A stretch of 64,000 bases of DNA, taken from NCBI GenBank assembly GCA_032191485.1, contig JAVDOI010000042.1:1336809-1400808 (forward strand). Reading direction: 5' to 3'. The position numbers and the translations under genes were made by a program. How positions within the stretch are numbered: the first letter of the stretch is position 1; each line of letters begins with the position of its first letter. Below, piece by piece: positions 19,128 through 31,369 of the stretch. Source of the stretch: Leptoclinus maculatus (Eukaryota; Chordata; Actinopteri; Perciformes; Stichaeidae). The notes under the pieces are model-generated. The model was given only the letters and a program-made list of their open reading frames with translations. It was not told the origin of the DNA and ran no database searches.

Positions 19128-19749
19128 TCTCTCTCACTGCTCTATTTTTGGAGGTTAGGCGGACACTGTGAGAAGTGTTCACAAATAATTCAACTGCTCC
19201 ACACGGCAGCAGGAATGAGAACCGGCAGCCAGCTGTGCCCTCCCAGCTGCACCGGCCACATGTGGACGTCCGCTGGGACTTCTTGTTGATGAGGTCTTTT
19301 GATAAATAATTGGCTTCTGTTTTATCAAATTCTTTTTTCTTTTTCTTTTGCAATCTCTCTCTAAGTTCCTTAGTTTAAACCCTTCAGAGATCTTTTTTTG
19401 AGTTTTTGTTAACCTTGTCCTGTGAGGCTAAATTAAAAAATGTTTACGGAAAGGCAGGTCTCTTTTATAGGCCTGTGTCACAACTTTTTATGATGTTTTA
19501 TGGTTTGAGTGACTTCATCTACAGTAACATGAAGTACACTTTGTTGTTAATGGCCTGCAATAAACACTGTAGCTTCATACTTTATGAGAGAATGGAATGC
19601 ACTTGATAACTCTATAACTTATTATAATCTAAAATGAGGATTACCTGTTTATGAACCTATATTTCCCCTCACTGTAAAAATCTCCATATTTCTAACTGAA
19701 ATCGTTATGTTATGTCATCTTCCCTCTTTTATTCATAGTCTATAGTTCA

Positions 19750-19751
<2 letters not shown>

Positions 19752-19799
<48 letters not shown>

Positions 19800-19927
19800 C
19801 CCTCCCTCCTGCCTCTCCTTTTTCTTTTCTCAGTGTTGTCCCGTTTGCTAATCTTATCTGACCTGATTCACTTTTCTGCCGGAAACGTTCCGATTCATTG
19901 ACGTGAACACACACAGTCATGAATAAA

Positions 19928-19988
<61 letters not shown>
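19752..19988. repeat. Two (AC)n microsatellites
   Basis: Tracts at 19752-19792 and 19929-19988 separated by about 135 nt of unique sequence. Confidence 0.95.
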
Positions 19989-19990
<2 letters not shown>

Positions 19991-20222
19991 AATACAGTGT
20001 TCACTTCTCAGACTTGCTCTAAGCTTTCTTAAACCTAAAGGATAATTCATAGAAGGGATGTGTGCTTATAGACATGATTAAACCAGGACTGAATCAGACT
20101 ACATGTGTTGTTCATATATTATTAATAATGCAGGGACCAGGGACCTCTCCTTATAAACAACAACATGTTGACTCTGTATTCAATGAGATGAATCTACATG
20201 AATGGAAAGACACGTTTACCTA

Positions 20223-20620
20223 AAGCAGTGATTTCCAACCGCAAATATATATGCAATAATAGAGAAATCTTAGGGGTCACAAGGAGATTCGTTGTACAGA
20301 CAGGAAGAAAAAACAGTCTGATACACACAGTTTCTATTCTTACGACCTTTGTTTGCATTTTTCTTTTTTATATATGAATGTTTTTTTATGGTTTTTGAGA
20401 AGTTTAGAGGGCAACAATTTGTCTCTGGAACTGTTCAAAACCTTAGATAACAAGAAGATATTGTTGTTTTTAGAGGTCACAAGTCAAAACTATAAAAGAG
20501 GTAAGATAAATGTGAGGGGTCGCACTATCATCGGAAAGACAGGAATGGAAATATGAAACCTGCTTCACAAAATGTGGTCAATTTAGGGGGATTTTTCTCC
20601 TTTTTTCTCGTTGAATATTT
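20223..20620 (+). repeat. Diverged hAT-type repeat (Charlie-like)
   Basis: Begins GCAGTGATTTCCAACC and carries GGGGTCACAAGG and AAATGTGAGGGGTCGCA. These resemble the phrases at 15716-15990. It is probably a decayed, internally expanded copy. Confidence 0.35.
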
Positions 20621-20974
20621 TATAGTTTTACGGCAAAAAATGTATTAAATTATGGTTGAACTATTAGCAGCTTCTTGACCTTTAACCTGTAAAGACGTGT
20701 CACAACCGGTCACCATCACTTAACTGTAACATAGTTTACTCCCTGACTGGCCTCCCCCAAATTAGAGTGACGGTTATAAATGGGTGTGTGGACGGGTGGG
20801 TAGACAAAGCATTGGACCTTGAAATGGGAGACTACTTTTCCTTTTCCATTCTCCACAATCAGTATTGGTTCTTCTTTTAAAAGTGGAAACAAATTTTCAC
20901 TGACCATAAAATGATAGTTATTTAAGCTTAAAAACATGACCTTTCTTTAACACTTCTAACTCAGCCGAGCTGTA

Positions 20975-21062
20975 AACCCACTTCTAAAGCGACTCCTCTG
21001 GTTGCAAAAAGAAGTATTGAAGTCTATGAGAAAATGACTCTACTTCAAAAATAAGTCGGACA
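20975..21062 (-). repeat. Dispersed repeat A, internal fragment
   Basis: Carries GCGACTCCTCTGGTTGCAAA and GAAGTCTATGAGAAAATGAC, the most conserved core of repeat A, in the orientation of the 41060, 43276 and 54085 copies. Confidence 0.65.
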
Positions 21063-22087
21063 AAGTTGTCACTCCTCTGGTGTTCTACACTGTGATTGTA
21101 TGAAGCATTAAGTTGTTAAATTTGACTCTTTTACTCTGACTCTCTATGCTTCGTAACGTTACATCCACTGTTCGTCTCACCTCAGTGAGTCCGCAACGTA
21201 CCATAAGTCGGCTGAGTTAATACAGAAGTTCGCCTGCTACACTGGTCGCATTGACAACGGTACGAATAAAAAATGTCCGCTGCTCTGACCATCCTGCTAC
21301 ATTGATTTGAATGGGAATATCTGTCCAGCGGTAATTACAGTGGCCTGCCTTTGCTGGATGACACCTGCAGTAGGCCGACACAAATCGATCTGTAAATCTT
21401 TGTAACTCTCTCTCTCTCTCTCCCCCCCGCCCCCTCTCTCTCTCTCTCTCTCTGTCCTGTCTGGAGCCTCGTGGGCTCATTTAACTCTCACACATTCAAG
21501 GTGGGCAGATGTGCCCCATTAAAAGTTTCCCCAGGTGAACAGAGCCACCCTTGATGAAGTGAGTTCCTTTTTGGGTGACATGAGAAAGTAGACGGCGGAG
21601 CAATGAAACAAGGGCAGCCATTAGTCAGTCAATATTAATAGATGTAATCACTTTACCATTCCCCAGAGAAAGGACCCCAGCACACTTCTCTCTGAACAGC
21701 CTGTGATGACTTTTTCTCACTCAGTAACCTGCATACAGCGACTGTAAATGGGAGACACATATTTAAAAATGCATCCGACCTATGTTTTATTAATCCTCCT
21801 TGGTATGGTGGCTATTCTTACATACAGTTGGAGCCGCCTACAGCTGATGGATGTCCTATGTAGGTTACAAGCCCATTACACCGCGAACACCGAGAGGCTG
21901 CACACGCTTCCGCTCTAGAAACACATACGGTATGCTGTGCCGTCTCGCTGTTTTCTCACTCCTGCATGATCAGAATGAACACAAACCTGTTGTCACTGGT
22001 GTAATACAGATAATACATGTGATAACTGTATACATTTTCAGTGAAATGGGAAATTAAGACAGTCTATTAGTTGTTGCACTGATCCAT

Positions 22088-23135
22088 AGTATGTGGTGTA
22101 CTTTAAAGGAAGAGTTTGACATTTATGGGAAATACAATTGTTCTTTTTCTGGGTGAGAGTAGTGCTGGGCGATATGGCCAAAACCTCTAGCCCGATTTCT
22201 GGATAACGAGGTATATCATGATATAGCATGTTTTCTGGTGATTCAATGAATAGTGAAATGACCGCATGGATTTGTGTGAACTTCCTGGAGTCTGCACTGG
22301 TTGCCTGGTATACAAGAAATAATCCGGCACACAAAGTGAATTACGAAAGCCCTGTGAGGTAAACGAGAGAAAACAATTCTGTTGATCATTTTCTAAATCT
22401 GGTCAAAATAGTTTTCTCTCCTGTGTTTATGATATAAGAACAGGTGAAAAAAAGGGTTTGCCGGGATAATCTGTTAAAACAAGTGGCAGGAGACAACATT
22501 TTTGTGGGTTTGTTGTTGTAATTCTCAATTCGGCCACAAGAGGCTGAAGTGCACCGCTACCCCATGTTACATATTGTGTGTTAGCGATATAATTTGCTGC
22601 ACCTAGAGTGCATGGAGAACTTAACTTCACCTGCAAGAAACATGAACGCTTTTAGTACATGGGGTAGTAGTTCACTTTAACCCTCTTGTGGTCGAAATGA
22701 GTATTACAACAACAATCATTTACATTTTTTAAAGTAACTTTTTAAAAAATGACCCTGGCAAAACTCTTTTTTTCACCTGTTCTTTAGTCATAAACAGAAT
22801 GGAAAACAATTTCAATCAGATTTTATAAATGCTAGTCGGTGGATTTTGTTACCTTTGTACAGAACCAGGATGGCCATGTTCTTTATGCTAGGCTAAGCTA
22901 TCTGCTGGTTGCAAAATTCTCACCTGAAGTTGGAATTATGATTCTCTATACACGTAAACGTCTTTGCGAACTTACTCAGAGAAAGGTGTTATGGGTAATC
23001 GTAGGTCTAGCTGAGCTGTCCCCCTCTGTTTCCAGTTTTTGTGCTAAGCTAACTTGCTGCCGGCTGTGGCTTCATATTTGGTGGACAGATATGAGAAAGG
23101 TATCAATCTTCTCACCTTATTTCCCGAAATAACTG
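22088..23135. repeat. Fish GCTAAGCTAA-type dispersed repeat, interrupted
   Basis: The left part (22088-22160) reads TTTAAAGGAAGAGTTTGACA. The right part (about 22830-23135) includes GTGCTAAGCTAACTTGCTGC and ends with GATATGAGAAAGGTATCAAT. Both resemble one abundant teleost repeat. Between them, TAGTGCTGGGCGATATGGCC at about 22163 looks like a hAT end, so a nested insertion is likely. A second, shorter copy is at 31370-31505. Confidence 0.45.
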
Positions 23136-24138
23136 TTCCTTCATATCCTGTAACGGCAATTTAATCACAACCACCAAAGTATTTGCAGCTCAGGATGGAA
23201 TCATGAATCTGGTCGGCCCCGTTAAGACTGGTGGTCCCTCGAGGCTGTACCACACGCTTTCATATTGAAGACTAACAAGGAGGTCTCATTAAACAGAAAT
23301 GAACAGATGTTACTCTGTGGACAGTAGAGCAGGGTTGTCACCGTAAAAGCTTCTGTGATCTCGCTGGTCGGGGCATCTTTCACAGGAACAACCTTTACAA
23401 ATTATTCATGATTGTTTCTTTCAGTGGATAAGGGGGGGGGGGGAGCACAGTGCACAGCTGACGGGTGCTAATGTGAGTTACATAATCCCATTTCTAGAGA
23501 TTCAGAGAAATCCTGACCTCATGATAGCTGTCTCTCCACGGAATTCTATGCATGTTTATTCAGCAAATGTGAATTTAAGGTCGATGTACAATGAACACCG
23601 ATTCTAATCTAAACACTATGCAACAACTATGGATGAGGGAAAGGCTTTCTTTCCTTTTGAGTTTCTCTTTAACTTGATTTAATTAATTAAATAAAAAAAG
23701 TAAAACTCAGTCATCTCTCCATTTATTCATCTTGCTTTAGTCATACCCTGATCTGGCCGTGTTTGTCCTGCTCAGGAAAAAGGAAAAAAGGTCCTCTCGT
23801 TGAATTTTTACATGCTCAAAACAAAATGGTATGCATTTTATAAAGACTGCCAAATGTTTGTTGGGTAAAATGTGAACTCAAATAAGCTATAAAGCCCACA
23901 GACAGATACAAATAACAGCTCAAACACCTCTAATTATGCCAGAAGAGTTACTAGTGAAAACACAATTTTTCATATGAATGGTACTAGGGATGATGGGAGA
24001 TATTTTGTATCGTGTAGTGGGGCTTTTTCTTCACGTTGATGACCTCTGGAGTCAATTTTGCTTCAATGCTTCTTATTTCCTACTCTGTCCTATAACACCT
24101 TCTGTGCATGTTTTGTCCCGCGGGATTTGTGGTGTCAC

Positions 24139-25494
24139 TTATATCGGTATCCGCGTCAGTCCGTCCTTGTCGTGGCGCTCCTCGGTGTCCATCACCTGCT
24201 CCGTTGTCGTCCCTCTGCGGTACAACACCGTCACCGGTGTGTTCCCGCTGTCCTCGCTCCCCCTGAGAGTCGTGGCGCAGGAGACGTCCATCTTCACGTT
24301 CAGCGGACTCTCGCGCCTCGGGCGTCCGGCCTCGTTGCTCGCCATCGCCGTCTCCACCGCTGCACTCACCGCGGTCCAGCCGCGTCCGCGGCAGCGCAAC
24401 AGGCGCAGGAATGCGTCTCTGAAGTCCACGTTGAACGCGTAGATGACCGGGTTGAGGGACGAGTTGCTCCAGCCGATCCACACGAAGACGTCGAAGGTTT
24501 TCTCGCCGACGCAGTGAGGGCCCCGTCTAGCCCCCGGGGCCTTTGGCCCGGGACAGAAGGGCAGAGCGCAGTTCAGGACAAAGAATGGCAACCAGCAGCA
24601 CACAAACACACCCATGATGATGCTCAGAGTTTTGAGGACCTTCGTCTCCTTTCTGATGGAGACTTTGAGCTCCCGGTGAGACTCGTGATGAAGACTGACA
24701 TGCGACTGATCGGAATTGGCGCCAATTTCCGTGCATGACAGGTGAGGACACAGCTCAGGTACGTCCGAGCGGCAACTCTGCGCGTGCTCCGCCGCCCGCT
24801 CCAGGGAGGATATCATCTGGATCTGCATCTGGGCTATCCGGTAGATGCGGGTGTACGTGACGATCATGACAGCCACGGGGATGTAGAAGCTGATGATGGA
24901 GGAGGAGATGGCGTACGTGCGGCTCAAGCTGGAGTCACATCTCCCGTCAACGCTCTCACCGCGAGGCGCGTGATCCTCCACGGCCGGATCAGCCGCGTCC
25001 GCGCGGTGCCAGTTCAGCTGCACGGGCACGAAGGAGATGACCACGGATACCGTCCAGGTCACGCCGATCATCACAGAGGCCACCTTCTTGTTCATTCTCC
25101 TCTCGTAGAGGAACGGGCTGGAGATGGCCCAGTATCGGTCCACGCTGATGACGCACAGGTTGAGGATGGAGGCCGTGGAGCACATGATGTCGCAGGCCAG
25201 CCAGGTTTTGCAAAACCCGCCGAACGGCCAGAAGCCGGCCACCTCGGCCGCGGCTTTCCACGGCATCACCAGCACGGCGACCAGGAGGTCCGACAGAGCC
25301 AGGGACACGATGAAGATGTTGGTCACTTTGGCGCGCAGGTGCCGGAAGCGACAGACTGCGGCGCACACCGTGAAGTTGCCAAAAAGCGTCCAGACGATGA
25401 GCAGCGCCAGGACGCAGCCCGTTAGAGCTCGGTGCGCAGGTAACTCCGCACGGCCGCCGGCTCCTACCAGAGCCAAGCCGGTGGTGTTATTCAT
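24139..25494 (-). CDS. D1-class dopamine receptor (D5/D1C-like), intronless GPCR
   Basis: A single exon of 451 residues starting MNNTTGLAL. It is a seven-transmembrane receptor of the D1 subfamily, which couples to Gs and raises cAMP on binding dopamine. Visible landmarks are the amine-binding Asp102 in TM3 (CDIMCSTASILNLC), DRY at 119-121, the TM5 serines in RTYAISSSIISFY, a likely disulfide Cys95-Cys186, CWLPF at 300-304 and NPVIY at 348-352. ISSLERAAEHAQSCRS in loop 3 and VQLNWHR before loop 2 favour D5 or the fish D1C (drd6) type over D1A. The tail is shorter than in mammalian D5 and loop 3 carries an insertion of about 35 residues. The reading frame stays open 96 codons upstream, but that part lacks receptor similarity, so Met at 25494 is preferred. 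Human DRD5 also lies on 4p with SLIT2. Confidence 0.93.
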   Translation of the reverse strand: MNNTTGLALVGAGGRAELPAHRALTGCVLALLIVWTLFGNFTVCAAVCRFRHLRAKVTNIFIVSLALSDLLVAVLVMPWKAAAEVAGFWPFGGFCKTWLACDIMCSTASILNLCVISVDRYWAISSPFLYERRMNKKVASVMIGVTWTVSVVISFVPVQLNWHRADAADPAVEDHAPRGESVDGRCDSSLSRTYAISSSIISFYIPVAVMIVTYTRIYRIAQMQIQMISSLERAAEHAQSCRSDVPELCPHLSCTEIGANSDQSHVSLHHESHRELKVSIRKETKVLKTLSIIMGVFVCCWLPFFVLNCALPFCPGPKAPGARRGPHCVGEKTFDVFVWIGWSNSSLNPVIYAFNVDFRDAFLRLLRCRGRGWTAVSAAVETAMASNEAGRPRRESPLNVKMDVSCATTLRGSEDSGNTPVTVLYRRGTTTEQVMDTEERHDKDGLTRIPI

Positions 25495-26654
25495 TGCCCG
25501 GTCCTGCGCAAGGCCATTAGTCAAACTAGAAGGACGAGAAGAAATCCATCCGTTCGTCCCATTAACAGAAAAAAAGCAAAGTCCCTCAGAGTGTTGAGCG
25601 CGCGTTCTGCTCCATGCGGACTGATCTGTGTTGCTGCTCCGAGCGCAGAGCAGATTTTGCTGGGGGAACACATGCACCACCAGCTGGTGCACCCATAACA
25701 CACACCGCGCGCGGCACCGAGAGAAGTTTGACAGAAAAGACATTTTAAATGAGCTGTGTATTAATTTAAGGCACTGTGCCATTAGTAGGACTGAGCTGCT
25801 TAAAGTGATAGGGCGACATCAGACTACAGTAATGACTATTTTTTTATTTATTTATACAGCACCTTTCATGACAAAGAAGTGCTTTATATTTTAGCATGGC
25901 TAAATACAATCAGGCACATGAAGTACTGAACAATCTACACTCTAATAGATGAAAACAAAACTGGAAAACTAGAAAACAATGTATATATTTAACGATATTG
26001 AATGTTTTCTGATAGTTCAATCAATAAATACTTTATATTAAATAAATGCATGTTTTTTATAGCATAGTGTGTAAATTAAATACTTTTAATTAAAAAGTAT
26101 TTTCTCATTTTATTAAGAGCTTTAGTGCAAAATTATCCGATTTCTGAGAAATTTAAGTCCTGCTTGTTATTAACAATTTAAAAAACGTAATTGTATCACA
26201 ATCTCACAATATTATTCCATGGAAAGATGACAAATTATTGTATTGAATGATCACCCAACTCAAGGTAATGCTGAACAGTATAATAAGAGAGAGCCAACTC
26301 ATCTGTTCATATATTTACTTAAAATGAACTGGACACACATGTCACAGGATGTGGTTGAGAAACTGAAATCATTCAGTCATGAATGATATTTCATCAAAAA
26401 TGATGTCATCCTTCACGCCTCACTTCCCTTCTGGTGACTCTCTGCTTTCCACCTGGTGTATTTGACTGATATTGTGTGAACAACAGATATTCAACGTATT
26501 TATTAGGAGTTATCTCATTTGACCCATCCCCTAAACTTACTTTTGTGGACTTATTAATGTGGTCAATGATAATCCTGTTGTTGATTTTAAAAAATAAGGT
26601 TGAGATTCATCAATTTCCATTTGTCTAAATTTGCCTTAATTTGTTGCATTAAAG

Positions 26655-27520
26655 GGACCATATTAAAAGGCGTAAAGAGTAGGGGGATAAGAGGGTCTCA
26701 TTAGGTTGAAGAAGGGTGATATCATTCCATTTGTTATCACTGCTGCTCGTGGATTTGAATAAATTACATTAATAAAAGCTTCCCCAAACCCAAATATTTT
26801 TATATGCTGCAAGAAGCTCCACTCTATATCAAATGCCTTTTGAGCATCAAAGAGAAGGCAGCTGGGAGTGGTTTCATCCCGATTAAGATGCAACAGACGT
26901 CTGACGTTGTTAGTGGATGACCTTCCCTTTATGATACTTGATCTGCATGTATTATGCGTGGTAGAATGGCCTCCAGCCTCATAGCCAAAATCTTTGTGAG
27001 GATTTTGCAGTCCATATCAATCAAACTCACAGGTCTATAATGTCCAGGGTCGGGTGGGGTCTTTATCTTTTTTAACGATTAAGGATATCAGAGCTTTGTT
27101 GTATGTTTTTGGTAGCTCTCCCGATGATTCTTCGTACACATTCTTTATGTCAGGATGGGAGCCAATTTATCGACATACTTCTTATAATATTCTGAGGGAA
27201 AACCATCTAACCCAGGCGATTTTCATGCCTTCATTAAAGAGATAGCAGTTTTTTCATGATTACCTGGATCAGCCTCTGATTTATAAAGTGTGCTTTAAAA
27301 ACGTGCTAATACCCCAGACATTTCCTTTATATTTGTCACCAATTTCCTTATTTCATCTTTGACCACTGGTATAGCATAACTAGTCTCTTTTTGTTGTAAT
27401 TGTCTGGCTAATAGTTTTCCAGATGTTCCACACTCATAGAAATTACTTTTTGTTCTGAATAGGGCATACTCTGCTTTTTTTGTTGTATATTTCACTTAAT
27501 TTAAATGTAAGGTCGCGTAG
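26655..27520 (-). mobile_element. Degenerate L1/Tx1-like LINE reverse transcriptase fragment
   Basis: Read on the minus strand across frameshifts, this encodes recognisable pieces of a non-LTR retrotransposon ORF2. They are ECGTSGKLLARQLQQKE, then a SPG-DGFP-type segment, then HYRPVSLI-like and CLLFDAQKAFDIEWSFLQ (the reverse transcriptase block where LDAEKAFD-VEW is usual), then GFGEAFINVIY. Stops and frame changes show it is dead. The endonuclease half is absent. Its 5' end abuts the glutamine synthetase exon at about 27520. Confidence 0.8.
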
Positions 27521-27912
27521 ATCGTAGACACGGATGTGCTGAAAGTGATGCTTGCTCAGCCGTCTGATCGCCTCTTCGATGTACCTGTTATTTCACAGAA
27601 CACACATTTCATTCAGGCGTCTGTTTTTAAATGTCTATCTGCTGTGCACCGAGAGCAAAGGATAGGTGTATTTGAGATGTTTGGCGCGTGTCACTCAGTG
27701 GTCGAGGATTACTGTAGACCCCCTTCGCTCCTCATCTCCTTGGTGCTGAAGTTGGTGTGACAGCCCGATGTACCATTGTTGCCCTCGACGGGTTTAACAT
27801 CCAAGTAGGCAACGACCCCAAAGTCTTCACAGACGCGGTGCAGAATGTAGCGGGCCAGCCACAGATGATCCCCCATTTCAATCCCCTCACATGGGCCGAC
27901 CTGGAACTCCCA
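27521..27912 (-). pseudogene. Glutamine synthetase (glul) two-exon fragment, truncated by a LINE
   Basis: Exon A (27713-27912, 200 nt) follows an acceptor (CCCATCAG) and encodes WEFQVGPCEGIEMGDHLW, ARYILHRVCEDFGVVA and GCHTNFSTKEMRSEGG, unmistakably the glutamate-ammonia ligase core. It ends at a GTAATC donor. After a 128-nt intron, exon B (from 27584) encodes YIEEAIRRLSKHHFQHIRVYD, the next part of glutamine synthetase. At about 27520 the coding match stops and L1-like sequence begins. The upstream exons and the remaining catalytic exons are not present nearby. In exon A the family motif GNWNGAGCHTN reads GNNGTSGCHTN, losing the Trp. The retained intron shows a genomic duplicate rather than a retrocopy. 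It is almost certainly non-functional. Confidence 0.85.
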
Positions 27913-28195
27913 CTGATGGGACAAAACCACCAATCACAGAGTATTTATAACTTAAATATCTTGTACTCTGAAAGTCAACTGGCTTTGTGTCCTACCAAAT
28001 GAACAATGTCCTTATAAGTTCGATGTGTAAATGGTTGTGTTTGACCCTGAAGTAATGAATTTAGTGGCAGATACCATGTAGACAGGAAACATGGGCTTAG
28101 ACAGACAGAAACAGGGGAATTACATGGACCCCAGCTGAAATCAAACCAGGGTCGTTGCAGTTATACGTTCTCATTTCCGGGGCGTCAAACACGTA

Positions 28196-28895
28196 GGCCA
28201 AATCCCAATGTCCCCCCTTACGGACTCACGGACTTTGAGGCGCGCTCCCGCGAAATCCGTGAGGGTTTAGGGATGTCCCACTGTCAAATCGTCAAGTGTT
28301 TGAGGCTCTCTTGCAGACATTTTGAGCCCTTTATGAACCCTTTCCGTAAGTCAGCATGGTATGCTGACTTAGCCTAAGGGAATTACCCACAAATCATTGC
28401 AATGTGACGTTAAACACGGGGTAACCAGTGGACGCATGGAGACCTAATAAAAAGGTAAACAAAGAGGACGGATCACGTGTGTTCAGCCTGGAATATTACA
28501 TCAGAAACATTAAGGGTTAAAGATGGAACAAAAATAAACATGAAATCAGAAGATATGTATTTATTTATTCATCAAATATTTGATTTTGTCATTGAAGCTG
28601 TTTTGACAAAAACGAGTAAATAGATTATATGAAATTACTTCTCATCTTATGAGGAAAGAGCCTGGAAGACGTTCAAATCAGGGAGTACAATGTATAAAAT
28701 AAATACACAATTATACATCATATCTTTTGTCGTTTTCATGGTAACGTGATATGTTGCAGCAAAGTGCTGTCCTATTCCTATTTCCACCATCTCAAGCCCT
28801 CACAGTCTCTCACACTCACCCACTTACCAGGTGACGTCAATTAAGTCCTTGAGGGTTCAGGGCTTAGGGTTTAGGGGGGACATTGGGATTTGGCC
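28196..28895. mobile_element. 700-bp non-autonomous DNA transposon with 22-bp terminal inverted repeats
   Basis: The left end GGCCAAATCCCAATGTCCCC (continuing CC) is perfectly inverted at the right end, 22 bp on each side. It has no coding potential. A perfect palindrome lies inside at about 28352-28372 (AGTCAGCAT, 3-nt loop, ATGCTGACT). I see no clear target-site duplication, so the superfamily is undecided. Confidence 0.8.
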
Positions 28896-29439
28896 ATTCA
28901 CTTTGTCACGGCCCCTCACCGTCTGACGCCGACGCACAAGGCACTCCAAAAGACATCCGGTTTTCAGAATAAGATGCCAACAAAGTATGAATTATATTCA
29001 CATTAAGTATAAAACATGCTAGCTGCATCTCGTGAGTTAAAGGGAAAATACACCTAAATTGTGCGTAAAGTGTCTTTATTCTTTGATCGCTGGGTAACCA
29101 TCATCACCTCGGAGTTACAGCATTATATTGATGAACAGTAGAGCTGCATTCACATGCTCTGACTGTCATGAAGACAGACATTTTTGCTGAAACATTTTAT
29201 TCATGTTGCACAGCAGTGGAACGTTTCACATACAGTCAGCACACTGAGCACAGATAGTGCAAGAAATATGATCGCTACTGTGTAAAGGGAATACTGCTGT
29301 TAAAAAGCACCTTATTTGTTTTAATAAGTGTTTGCAAACCAAATGTTATTGCCCTTTTGTTCATATAGCAGTACTTTTAAAATAAAAGTGCGCAATACAC
29401 TACTTTTGAATTCATTATTGAACTTTGCCATAACAATGC

Positions 29440-29620
29440 GATTAATCATAAAAAATCCATGCGATTAATCGCGATTCAAAATTGTAATCGTTGCCCAGCA
29501 CTGATTACATTTTTAGTGAGGACAGCACGCTATGCCAGTGTTTCCCTAACTTTTTTTCTGGGGATCAACTTAATAAAAATGTCAACCATCGCGACACAAT
29601 GAGTCTTATTTTTAAATCGT
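29440..29620. repeat. hAT-like repeat ends
   Basis: GCGATTAATCGCGATTCAAA followed by GTTGCCCAGCACTG (ending near 29503) resembles the end of many fish hAT elements (mirror of CAGTGCTGGGC). A second unit starts near 29538 with CCAGTGTTTCCCTAAC. The opposite ends were not found. Confidence 0.4.
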
Positions 29621-31369
29621 GAGAAGAGCAAATGTGTGCATGAATGAACATTACTGACCATTTGTACTGCCATTTCCACATCAACTTATGTTATCTTGAA
29701 AAGGTGAGCCAGCCATTTAGAAGAGGTATCCGTCTGATAAATCACAACTTTGTTTTATCTATGTGTCATTGAAAAGATTTACACATGTTAAAGACAAATA
29801 AATGCATAGAGAGTTAACAGGGTGTCTAATCCTTTTCCTTTTCTCAGTTAAACAATATACATTTTTCATCTGGCTCAAATGTGCCCTGAATATATAAATG
29901 TTAAATAAAAGACTATGGAAGAAATTCTGCAAAAATATTTGGCGACCCTACTAAAATCTCCTGCGACCCAACTGTGGGTCCCACTCTTTGGGAATAACTT
30001 CTCAATGCGTTCTAATACCCATACAACCATTCTAGTATGCCAGAAAATACCAGGATGTCCTACTGCATCCGGTTGCATTTTGCAGTATGCAAGCCAGTGT
30101 GCTTTTCTGGCTATTTTGATCCACAATCCTCTGTGCAGCAGATATATGAGCGAGAGGGTCAAGAGACTCAACTCACAAATCTGTCTGAGTGGATTCACGT
30201 GGAGTTGCTTTTGTAATGACAAAAGAGCAAAGTTACAAGTGACTGTTACAGTCGTATATTCAAATGCATTTTGGGGGTAATTTATTCCAGAGAATTGTAT
30301 CAATTACAAATGATATATTTACCTCAGGACAACACGGTCTCTCTCCCACCTCGTCAAATACCGACACTTGATCAATGCCCCTCGGTGTCTGATACCGCAC
30401 TGCACTTTAAAAACTCCAATGTAAACCCGCCCGCGTCATTATTAGACTCTCAGAACAAGTGATGTAGTATAAAGAGCGAGATAGTCCACGCAGGGTGAGT
30501 GTCCACTTAAAAACATATATTTACACACACTAATACACACTATAATAAGTATATTTTCACCGCTTTATCTTGCTGTCAGACATCCCTCTTCGACGGGGGA
30601 ACAGAAGTGAAAGTTCCCGTCGGAAAATATTTAAAATATAGCAACTGAAATATATTTTTTTAGACGGGCCTCTCTTTTAGGTGACTAAAATACGTTTTGC
30701 TACTGTGATGGGAAATTTTAGTATGCTAGTACATTTGTACTGTGATTTAATTTATGTGCCTTACTCACTAACAAAACTATCTGTGACATATGATTGTGTA
30801 TTGGGGAGAGTGGGTACAGGACCACATGGGTTATGTCTGCCTCTCCTTTGATAAGGGGAAGTAACCAAATGGGGGTTTCGGGTTGATGTTTGGGTGTGAA
30901 GATCCTAATTTAATCAAAGGTAACAGAGACACATGTCTTTGTGTGACAAGGCTCAGAAGAGGAAGGGGCTGACGGAAGGTGTCAATGGGGAGCTTGAAAC
31001 TGCTGATCAATTGTTGTAATGTAAATATCTGATGTCCCCCCCCGCTGTGTGCTGAGATGTTTAAGAGCAGGAGAGACACTGGATTTCTTGGCCCATCCTC
31101 TGCAGACTGCGTTGCAGTCAGTATGACGGTGAAGCCTTCTCTGCGCAGAGAATAAATACTTTAAGGACAAACTTCTTTTCTCAATGTTTCTTGTTTCAGT
31201 ATTCACTCTTATAGGACTCACTCGGTACTAATGAATAGTTTTTTCCACCACACTACGCCCCTCCCCCCCCGTCCACAGTAGCAAATTGCTCCCTCGCTGG
31301 TACACTCTTGTCGGCCTTTCTCCTTCTTATCATGATCTTGTGATTGCCAGGCAACCAGCTGAAACTTCA

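Larger units (their letters stand above)
16873..24138. other. Intergenic region between intelectin and the dopamine receptor
   Basis: I found no supportable gene in these 7.3 kb. It contains pieces of repeat A (17653-17770, 20975-21062), (GT)n and (AC)n tracts (19052-19126, 19752-19792, 19929-19988), a Charlie-like stretch (about 20223-20620) and a fish GCTAAGCTAA-type repeat (about 22088-23135). A minus-strand reading frame at 18632-18886 (84 codons, containing CEICQQPRHFGRITEH) has a zinc-finger look but no family match I can name. Confidence 0.6.

Noticed and set aside
24742..25425. 227-codon plus-strand frame
   Set aside because: It is antisense to the dopamine receptor and rich in His, Asp and Gly, typical of a shadow of a GC-rich gene.
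25495..25782. N-terminal extension of the dopamine receptor by 96 codons
   Set aside because: The extension has no receptor similarity. MNNTTGLAL at 25494 gives a normal-length N-terminus with a glycosylation site.
28840..28890. Telomere-like TTAGGG words
   Set aside because: Only two imperfect units are present and they lie at the inverted-repeat end of a transposon.
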